Assembly (NCBI RefSeq): GCF_030580865.1
Contig: NZ_JAUQSY010000002.1
Location: 186,001-250,000 of the forward strand
Direction of reading: 5' to 3'
DNA length: 64,000 nucleotides
DNA from: Hymenobacter aranciens
Lineage (GTDB): Bacteria; Bacteroidota; Bacteroidia; Cytophagales; Hymenobacteraceae
The notes beneath the pieces are model-generated. The model was given only the letters and a program-made list of their open reading frames with translations, was not told the origin of the DNA and made no database searches. Position 1 is the stretch's first letter; the number at the start of each line of letters is the position of its first letter. Below are positions 58,001-64,000 of this stretch, in pieces. The translations under genes were made by a program, and so were the position numbers.

Positions 58001-58477
58001 ATGCAGGTTCCAGTTATTTTACTAGAGTTTGATGGGGTGCTGGTAACCACACCTATTTGGCGGCCGGTAGAACTGTTGGCAGATGGATTTATGAAGTTCA
58101 ATGAGAAGGCCGCTGGTAACTTGAATCGCATTATTGAGTTGACTGGGGCGGAATTGATTCTCACAACCACTCACCGCATCACATACGGCATAGATGAATG
58201 GTGCCGCTTGCTAGCAACAAGAGGAATCAGGGCACCCCGCATTTCTAAAATAAACGAGGCCGCTACGATAAGCGCAATGAGTAAGCGGGCAGCGGAAATC
58301 GAAGCCTGGGTCACAAAATGCGGCGTTAAGAACTATGTTGTAATTGACGATGACTCGTCAATTAATGGATTGCCCGATTTTATAAAGAATAGATTCGTGC
58401 AGACAAAGCCGATGCTTGGTTTAGATGACGAATCGGCTAGAAAAGCTCTGGGTATTTTACGCTCCAGGATTAATTAG
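58001..58477 (+). CDS. HAD-like protein (Swiss Army Knife RNA repair HAD type)
   Basis: 158 residues from ATG 58001 (MQVPVILLEFDGVL). The N-terminal motif I reads E9-F10-D11-G12, where HAD enzymes have DxDG; the nucleophilic Asp is replaced by Glu. Motif II is in LILTTTHR and motif III/IV in YVVIDDDSSI. The size and the W-x-P after motif I (TTPIWRPVELL) recall the HAD domain of SAK RNA-repair proteins and related small HAD proteins of phages and bacteria. Base composition is clearly A+T-rich, as in the small frame upstream, which suggests acquisition. Activity is doubtful without the nucleophile. Confidence 0.75.
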   Translation: MQVPVILLEFDGVLVTTPIWRPVELLADGFMKFNEKAAGNLNRIIELTGAELILTTTHRITYGIDEWCRLLATRGIRAPRISKINEAATISAMSKRAAEIEAWVTKCGVKNYVVIDDDSSINGLPDFIKNRFVQTKPMLGLDDESARKALGILRSRIN

Positions 58478-58502
58478 CCAATAATTACGCCTAGAAAAAA
58501 AT

Positions 58503-59375
58503 ATGAAAATAGTCGGTTTCACCTTCGTTCGCAACGCCATTACCTACGACTACCCGGTCCTGGAGAGCATCAACTCGCTGCTGCCGCTTTGCGACGAAGT
58601 CATCGTCGCCGTCGGCAATTCTGCCGACGACACGCTGGGGCTGATTAAAAACATCAACTCCCCCAAAATCCGCATTATCGAAACCATTTGGGACGACTCC
58701 TTGCGCGAGGGCGGCCGGGTACTGGCCGTGGAAACCGACAAGGCGCTGGCCGCCGTGCCCGCCGATGCCGACTGGGCCATTTACCTGCAGGCCGACGAGG
58801 TGCTGCACGAGGCCGACTACCCGGCCATCCGGGCCGGGATGGAGCGCTGGAAGGATAATAAAAGCGTAGACGGCCTGCTGTTTAACTACCGTCACTTCTA
58901 CGCTTCCTACGACTACGTGGGCGACTCCAAACGCTGGTACCGGCGCGAAATCCGCATCGTGCGGCCGGGCATTGGCGTGTATTCGTACCGCGATGCGCAG
59001 GGCTTCCGCCGGGGCGACAACCAGAAGCTGCGCGTGAAGCTGCTCGAAGCCAGCGTGCACCACTACGGCTGGGTGAAGCCGCCGGCCGCCATGCAGCGCA
59101 AGCAGGAAACCTTTAATAAGCTCTGGCATTCGGATGAGTGGGTGGCTGAGAACGTGGCGTCGGCCGCCGAGTTCGACTACAGCCAGATTGACTCGCTGCA
59201 GCACTTCACCGGCACCCACCCGCGGGTGATGGAGGAGCGCATCCGCCAGCAAAACTGGCGCTACGACCACGACATGAGCCGCAACCGCCTGCGGCTGAAA
59301 GACCGGCTGAAGCACTTAATAGAGCAGCTGACGGGCTACCGCATCGGCGAATACCGTAATTACAAGCTGGGGTAA
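58503..59375 (+). CDS. Family 2 glycosyltransferase
   Basis: A 290-residue GT-A fold enzyme. The N-terminal IVGFTFVRNAITYDYPVLESI and CDEVIVAVGNSADDTLGLI bind the nucleotide sugar. The metal-binding acidic motif is YLQADEVLHE (about 93-102). A basic/aromatic middle (RRWYRREIRIVR pattern) and a C-terminal helical part follow (RLKDRLKHLIEQLTGY). There is no membrane helix. It probably adds a sugar to a cell-surface glycan. The gene stands alone, not in a recognisable polysaccharide cluster. Confidence 0.85.
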   Translation: MKIVGFTFVRNAITYDYPVLESINSLLPLCDEVIVAVGNSADDTLGLIKNINSPKIRIIETIWDDSLREGGRVLAVETDKALAAVPADADWAIYLQADEVLHEADYPAIRAGMERWKDNKSVDGLLFNYRHFYASYDYVGDSKRWYRREIRIVRPGIGVYSYRDAQGFRRGDNQKLRVKLLEASVHHYGWVKPPAAMQRKQETFNKLWHSDEWVAENVASAAEFDYSQIDSLQHFTGTHPRVMEERIRQQNWRYDHDMSRNRLRLKDRLKHLIEQLTGYRIGEYRNYKLG

Positions 59376-59408
59376 TTTCGCCCGCCTTCAATTCTTAAAA
59401 CCGACCAT

Positions 59409-59816
59409 ATGGGAGCCTGGGGCCACCGCAATTTTGAAAACGACGCCGCGCTGGATTTTCTGGCCGAGTTCCGGCAGTCGCCCTCGGAGGTGGCGCTGGT
59501 GGAGGCGCTGACCATCGTCGTGGAGATGGGCGAGGACGAAGAATACATCGACGCTGATGAGGCCGGGGCCGCCCTGGTCGCGGCCGAGCTGGTGGCCGCT
59601 GCCCGGCAGTGCCCCGCCGCGGACTTCCCGGCCGATGTGGCCCCGCTGCTCGTTGCGCTGGACACCGCCGAGGATGAAGACCTGCTGGAGCTGGCCCAGG
59701 ACGCCGTGGCGCAGGTGTTGCGTAAATCGGAATTGCAGAAGCTGTGGGCCGAAAACGGCGAACCTAACGAGTGGCAGGCCGTGCAGCAGGATTTGCTGGT
59801 GCGGCTGGCGGAGTAA
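59409..59816 (+). CDS. DUF4259 family protein
   Basis: A 135-residue acidic protein beginning MGAWGHRNFENDAALDFL, the hallmark of the DUF4259 family (MGAWGxxxFENDxAxD). Further blocks are GEDEEYIDADEAGAALVAAELVA and a C-terminal KSELQKLWAENGEPNEWQ. Cytoplasmic; function unknown. It is followed after 3 bp by the EamA-like gene, so the two are probably co-transcribed. Confidence 0.9.
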   Translation: MGAWGHRNFENDAALDFLAEFRQSPSEVALVEALTIVVEMGEDEEYIDADEAGAALVAAELVAAARQCPAADFPADVAPLLVALDTAEDEDLLELAQDAVAQVLRKSELQKLWAENGEPNEWQAVQQDLLVRLAE

Positions 59817-59819
59817 GCG

Positions 59820-60251
59820 ATGATGAACTGGCTACCGCTGGCGCTGCTCACGGCTTTGTGCCTGGCGCTCTATAATTTCTTTATCAAGCTGGCCTCGTCG
59901 CACTTGCCGGCGGCGGTGGGCGCGGTGGTGCTGCAGCTGGTGGCGGCTGCGTTGGGCGGCCTCTGGCTGCTGCAGCTCAAGTGGCAGGGGCAGCCGCTGC
60001 CGGTGAGCAGCAAAGGCTTGGGGCTGGCGGTGCTGGCGGGCCTGGGCGTGGGGCTGGCCGAAATCCTGACGTTCGTGGTATTCAAGCGCGGGGTGCCGTC
60101 GTCGGTGGGCACCCCGGTAATCGTGGGGGGCTCGGTGCTGCTGACGGCGGTGCTGGGGCTGCTGTTCCTGCGCGAGGCGCTGACTGGCGCGCAGCTGGCC
60201 GGGCTGGGCCTGATTGTGGTGGGCATTGCGCTGCTGGCGCGGGGGCACTGA
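59820..60251 (+). CDS. Single EamA-domain membrane protein (DMT superfamily)
   Basis: 143 residues with five hydrophobic helices: LALLTALCLALYNFFIKLA, AAVGAVVLQLVAAALGGLWL, GLAVLAGLGVGLAEILTFVV, PVIVGGSVLLTAVLGLLFL and LAGLGLIVVGIALLA. The motif FLREALTGAQLAGLGLI near the end is typical of EamA transporters. Only one of the usual two EamA repeats is present, so it should act as a dimer. Substrate unknown. ATG 59820 or 59823. Confidence 0.88.
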   Translation: MMNWLPLALLTALCLALYNFFIKLASSHLPAAVGAVVLQLVAAALGGLWLLQLKWQGQPLPVSSKGLGLAVLAGLGVGLAEILTFVVFKRGVPSSVGTPVIVGGSVLLTAVLGLLFLREALTGAQLAGLGLIVVGIALLARGH

Positions 60252-60443
60252 GCCCGGCCGGGCGGGTAGTTTTTTTGGTGCCCAAAACCAGTCTGTTCGC
60301 GGGTAAGATTCGGGCTTTCGGGTGTGAAAACCTCGTTTTTTCCGAAACTTCTGCCACCTTTGCCGGTAATGCACGGGGCCCGGCGCGGCTCCCTCCGAAT
60401 CTGTCTTTTTTCAACTTTTTCTTAACCAACAACCTTATTTATC

Positions 60444-62087
60444 ATGAGCGAGCATCAAGCTAGCACTGGCAACGGCACGGGAACGGCCGTCACCGGCGCG
60501 GGCAGCGCCGAAGACCAGCGCACCGCCGTCGGCGAGGGCGCCCAAACCCTTACCACCCGCCAGGGCCACCCCGTGGTGGACAACCAGAACGTGCGCACCG
60601 TGGGCAGCCGCGGGCCGACGACCCTGGAAAACTACCACTTCCTCGAGAAAATCAGCCACTTCGACCGCGAGCGGACGCCCGAGCGGGTGGTGCATGCCCG
60701 CGGCGCCGGTGCCCACGGCACGTTCGAGGCCTACGGCACGGTGGGCGACGAGCCCATTGCCAAGTACACCCGCGCCAAGCTCTTCAATACCAAGGGTAAG
60801 GAAACGCCGGTGTTCGTGCGCTTTTCGAGCGTGATTCACGGCGGGCACTCGCCCGAGACGCTGCGCGACCCGCGCGGCTTCGCCACCAAGTTCTACACCG
60901 AGGATGGCAACTGGGACCTGGTGGGTAACAACCTGAAAGTGTTCTTCATCCGCGACGCGATGAAGTTCCCCGACATGGTGCACTCGCTGAAGCCCGACCC
61001 GGTGACCAACCGCCAGGACGGCGGCCGGATTTTCGACTTCATGTCGCACCACCCCGAGGCGCTGCAGATGATTACCTTCCTGTTTTCGCCTTGGGGCATT
61101 CCGGCCAACTACCGCGAGATGGAAGGCTCGGGCGTGAATACCTACAAGTGGGTGAATGCGGCCGGCGAGGCCCAACTCATTAAGTACCACTGGGTGCCGC
61201 AGCAAGGCGTGCGCAACCTGACCCAGCCCGAGGCCGAAGCCATTCAGGCCAAGGACTTCAATCACGCCACCGGCGACCTCTACGATAACATCAAGGCCGG
61301 CAACTTCCCCAAGTGGGAGCTGTGCGTGCAGATGATGCCCGACGGCGAGCACAACGAGCTGCCCTTCGACCCGCTGGACGATACCAAAATCTGGCCCGAA
61401 GACCAGTTCCCGTACCTACCCGTGGGCATGATGACGCTGAATAAGAACCCCGAGAACTACTTCGCCGAAGTGGAGCAGGTGGCGTTCGGCACCGGTGTGC
61501 TGGTGGACGGCCTGGATTTCTCGGACGACAAGATGCTGCAGGGCCGCACGTTCTCGTACTCGGATACCCAGCGTTACCGCGTGGGTGCCAACTACCTGCA
61601 ACTGCCCATCAACGCGCCCAAGAAGCACGTGGCCACCAACCAGCGCGACGGCCAGATGACGTACCACGTGGACACCGCGCCCGGCCAGAACCCCCACGTC
61701 AACTACGAGCCCAGCCGCCTCAACGGCCTCAGCGAGTCGGCCCCCGCCGGCAAGGAGCACGAGCCCGCCTACGAGGCGCGCCTGGTGCGCCAGAAGCTGG
61801 AGCGCCACGGCGACATCGACTTCCAGCAGGCCGGTGACCGCTACCGCCGCCACACCGACCGCGAGAAGGACGACCTCATCAACAACCTGGCCGACAACCT
61901 GAAAGGGGCCGATAAGTCGGTGCAGGACAAGATGGTGGAGCTCTTCACGAAGTGCGACGCCGACTACGGCCGCCGCGTGCGCGAAGGCATCGACAAGGCT
62001 ATGGCTGAAAAAGCCGGCATGAATGGCCACGGCCACGCCGAAGTAGGCGTGCGCTCGGCTGGCACGCAGAAGCCGTCTATGGCTTAG
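60444..62087 (+). CDS. Haem catalase
   Basis: Monofunctional catalase of 547 residues that destroys hydrogen peroxide. Catalytic histidine H84 lies in [20 protein letters not shown], the conserved [13 protein letters not shown] follows, the distal Asn is in [12 protein letters not shown], and the proximal haem ligand is Y372 in [14 protein letters not shown]. Size and the short C-terminal region match the small-subunit clade. An extra Gly/Ala/Thr-rich N-terminus of about 35 residues precedes the core. A CACCTTTG box at 60353-60360 may be the promoter. A strong terminator follows. Confidence 0.95.
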   Translation: MSEHQASTGNGTGTAVTGAGSAEDQRTAVGEGAQTLTTRQGHPVVDNQNVRTVGSRGPTTLENYHFLEKISHFDRERTPERVVHARGAGAHGTFEAYGTVGDEPIAKYTRAKLFNTKGKETPVFVRFSSVIHGGHSPETLRDPRGFATKFYTEDGNWDLVGNNLKVFFIRDAMKFPDMVHSLKPDPVTNRQDGGRIFDFMSHHPEALQMITFLFSPWGIPANYREMEGSGVNTYKWVNAAGEAQLIKYHWVPQQGVRNLTQPEAEAIQAKDFNHATGDLYDNIKAGNFPKWELCVQMMPDGEHNELPFDPLDDTKIWPEDQFPYLPVGMMTLNKNPENYFAEVEQVAFGTGVLVDGLDFSDDKMLQGRTFSYSDTQRYRVGANYLQLPINAPKKHVATNQRDGQMTYHVDTAPGQNPHVNYEPSRLNGLSESAPAGKEHEPAYEARLVRQKLERHGDIDFQQAGDRYRRHTDREKDDLINNLADNLKGADKSVQDKMVELFTKCDADYGRRVREGIDKAMAEKAGMNGHGHAEVGVRSAGTQKPSMA

Positions 62088-62112
62088 GTTTTAGCTGTTA
62101 GCTTGAATTCAG

Positions 62113-62147
62113 AAAGCGCCGTCCCAGGTTGGGGCGGCGCTTTTTTT
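62113..62147. terminator. Terminator between catalase and the convergent membrane protein gene
   Basis: AAAGCGCCGTCCC (62113-62125) pairs with GGGGCGGCGCTTT (62131-62143) with one G-U pair, followed by seven T in total. It overlaps the stop of the minus-strand gene at 62146. Confidence 0.85.
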
Positions 62148-63894
62148 ATGGTAGTTGAAAGCCTTTGGGCAGGCGGTAAATTTCCACTTCCGGGTTGCGA
62201 TAGGCGGGCGGGAATGGGTATTTCGGCTGGAAGTAGCCGCGTTGGTTGGGGAAGGCCAGCACGTAGGCGTAGGGGGTGGCGGGCCGGGCGGCGGCGGCGA
62301 AGCGCCAGCGGCGGGCGGGCGTCAGGGCGTGGCCGAAGAAGCGGAAGTAGAGGTTGTGCAGCGGCTCGGGGGCCAGCACCGGGCCGGGCGGCTGGGCGGC
62401 CAGCCATTCGAAGCCGGCCTGGTAGGCGGCCACGGGGCGCTGGTTGCGTCGGTTGAGGCGCTCGACAGTATAGGTTTGGTAAACAATGAAAATTAACACA
62501 CTGACTAGTAGCATGGCTTGCGACCAGCGACGGGCCAGGTGGCTTAGCGGGCGGCGCAGCCACCAGTCGGCCAGCAGCGCTACGAGGATGAAGAAGAAAA
62601 ACGCTTTGTAGAGAAAAACCCGCTCGGGGGGGAATACGCGCTGCATTACCACCAGCGCGTAGGGACTGATGGTGAACCACAGGGCTGGTTTGCCCAGGCG
62701 GTGGAATCGGGAAGTTGTGCTGGCCGGGTAACGCAGTAGTAAGTAGCCGAAGCTTAGCAGCCCCGCCAGTGTCAGGACGGCGCCGATGCTGCGCTGCCCG
62801 GCGAGAAGGCCTTCATTGAACCACAGATAGGCCGGCAGGCCGGTCCAGAACTCGGCGGCTGGGCGGGGGGCCACGAAGCCGTTGCCGGTCAGTACGTCGA
62901 GGCCGGAAACGAGCAGGAGGGGGGAATAGAGCAGCGTTGCGCCGAGGATGGTCAGCGTTCCGATGGCAATGGCTTGCGCCAATTCCGGCCAGCGTTTTTG
63001 CCGCAGAAAGACCAAGCCCAGCCACGAAAATGCCGCCACCAGCACGTAGGCGAACGAGGGGATAGTGTAGCTGCCCAGCACGCCGCCCACCAGCAGGGCG
63101 GCCCAGGCGGCGCGCCGGGCGCGGGCATTGCTCAGGGCCAGGGTGGCAAAAAACACCAGTCCGGCCAGGGTGATGAGCAGCCAGTAGCCGCGGGCAGCGC
63201 TGGCGTTGTACAAGCTCAGCTGTAGCCAGCTGAATAAAAACGTGGCAACTGCCGCCACTCGGAAATTGCTGACGCGCAGCAGGCTGCCAAACAACAGCAC
63301 CGTGCCAAGGGTGCTGATGAGCAGCACCGGCAGCCGCATGCACCACCAGAAATTCGGACTCAGCAGATAAAGCCAGCCGCTGATGGTGTTAGACAGCACG
63401 TGGTTGTTGGGAATCGGGTAGTAGGCGCTGGTAGCCAGCAGGCCCGGCCGCACGAAAAACTCATACGAGGCTAGCTCTTCGCCGTGCAGTGGTTTGGTGA
63501 GGCTGAAGTAAGTGCGCAAGGCCGTCAGGAAGCCCAATAGTAGCCAGAATAAGGCACGCTGTTGGCCGGGCAAGCGCTGAAAGCAAGCGGTTATTCCGCT
63601 GGCAACGGCCTTGACTTCCCACCCCAGTAACTGCCACTCACGGCGGCCGGTTGCCCGGCGCGACAACGCAAGGAGTGCGCCACCCGCCAGTGCGACTACC
63701 ACCTCCAACCGCACTAACAAGTGGCGGAGCTCGGCCGCCTGCACCGGCCGGATGTGCCACTGCATGTGCTGCGTGATGTGGTCGAGCGCCTGAATGGCGG
63801 GCAGCGTCGCCTGGTGTAGCAGCAGTGCCGCGTAGCCGGCCGTCAGCAGCAGGAGCAGCAGGCCCACTTGCAGAAAATAACGGAAGGGTGGCAT
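62146..63894 (-). CDS. Polytopic membrane protein, GT-C (GT39-like) type
   Basis: 582 residues with about a dozen hydrophobic helices. An acidic motif in the first large extracytoplasmic loop (PLHGEELASYEFF, about 135-147) and the preceding helix (LFWLLLGFLTALRTYFSLT) resemble GT-C glycosyltransferases of the mannosyltransferase/GT39 group. NNHVLSNTISGWLYLLSP follows and also recurs in that group. A C-terminal soluble part of about 100 residues ends EVEIYRLPKGFQL. The substrate is unknown. ATG 63894 shares a base with the TGA of the gene upstream (TGATG), so translation is probably coupled. Confidence 0.75.
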   Translation of the reverse strand: MPPFRYFLQVGLLLLLLTAGYAALLLHQATLPAIQALDHITQHMQWHIRPVQAAELRHLLVRLEVVVALAGGALLALSRRATGRREWQLLGWEVKAVASGITACFQRLPGQQRALFWLLLGFLTALRTYFSLTKPLHGEELASYEFFVRPGLLATSAYYPIPNNHVLSNTISGWLYLLSPNFWWCMRLPVLLISTLGTVLLFGSLLRVSNFRVAAVATFLFSWLQLSLYNASAARGYWLLITLAGLVFFATLALSNARARRAAWAALLVGGVLGSYTIPSFAYVLVAAFSWLGLVFLRQKRWPELAQAIAIGTLTILGATLLYSPLLLVSGLDVLTGNGFVAPRPAAEFWTGLPAYLWFNEGLLAGQRSIGAVLTLAGLLSFGYLLLRYPASTTSRFHRLGKPALWFTISPYALVVMQRVFPPERVFLYKAFFFFILVALLADWWLRRPLSHLARRWSQAMLLVSVLIFIVYQTYTVERLNRRNQRPVAAYQAGFEWLAAQPPGPVLAPEPLHNLYFRFFGHALTPARRWRFAAAARPATPYAYVLAFPNQRGYFQPKYPFPPAYRNPEVEIYRLPKGFQLP

Positions 63895-64000
63895 CAGCGG
63901 GTCGAGGCGTAGATGTTAACCAGCTCGTCGTGATACGCCAGGCGGTACGAAAACGGAGCGGAGTGTTTCGGCTGATTTTTAACGACCAGATAGTCGTAGT
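63894..64000 (-). CDS. 3' end of an unidentified gene coupled to the GT-C-like gene (partial)
   Basis: On the minus strand the frame entering from the window edge reads YDYLVVKNQPKHSAPFS then YRLAYHDELVNIYASTR and stops at TGA 63896-63894, which overlaps the next ATG by one base. A C-terminal segment of this style (YDYLVV, then LVNIYA) also fits the soluble tail of a GT-C-like protein, so a paralogue of the downstream gene is possible. Too short to assign. Confidence 0.55.
   Translation of the reverse strand, partial: YDYLVVKNQPKHSAPFSYRLAYHDELVNIYASTR

Overview
The window looks like a chromosomal segment of a Hymenobacter-like member of the Bacteroidota (Cytophagales). The evidence is high G+C coding sequence, several secreted proteins with type IX secretion (T9SS) sorting domains (one gliding-motility/CHU C-terminus, three type A-like tails), a BshB1 bacillithiol enzyme, tryptophan 2,3-dioxygenase, a primary sigma factor of the Bacteroidota type, promoter boxes of the TAnnTTTG (-7) class, and almost no Shine-Dalgarno sequences. 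No rRNA, tRNA or CRISPR array was seen.

Layout. 1-7.3 kb: housekeeping block (rpsO, pnp with a structured leader, primary sigma factor, trxB, a secreted M23/LysM peptidase, bshB1). 7.4-18.2 kb: mostly minus strand. It holds a pair of related monoheme lipoproteins, a PAS histidine kinase, a small S24/S26-like protein, a DUF4260 membrane protein, a Crp-like regulator, an azoreductase divergent from an HxlR regulator with two operator-like palindromes between them, and an FAD monooxygenase behind an AraC regulator. 18.4-20.2 kb: an A+T-rich two-gene cassette, an ABC-type AAA ATPase overlapping a small PD-(D/E)XK-like protein. It resembles an anti-phage defence module and is the best candidate here for an undescribed system. 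20.3-24.5 kb: a helical hypothetical protein, a nested 21-bp tandem repeat, an ABC-F ATPase, a second HxlR regulator and a DUF4112 protein. 24.9-42.6 kb: a large CHU-domain adhesin-like protein, a TPR histidine kinase with its LuxR-type response regulator, an intergenic region with two possible small transcripts, parC, an A+T-rich patch, a T9SS gene interrupted by an in-frame amber codon, a delta-60 repeat protein and two TPR proteins. 42.7-46.3 kb: the thrS-infC-rpmI-rplT translation cluster, where infC appears to start at AUA. 46.4-64 kb: an MHS-family transporter, kynA, a kelch-like T9SS protein, sdaAB, a TolC/adaptor efflux pair without a pump, gpsA, an A+T-rich small-gene patch including a HAD-like protein, a GT2 glycosyltransferase, DUF4259, an EamA-like protein, catalase and a polytopic membrane protein.

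A striking feature is the density of perfect or near-perfect inverted repeats between genes. Several families recur: REP-like TGTCATCCTGAGC elements, GTGGTAG hairpins, GTAGCGCG palindromes that contain the stop codon of the preceding gene, and GGTCCGACGCC hairpins. They sit mainly in the gaps after genes. All calls rest on reading the sequence and on remembered family features; no database search was run.
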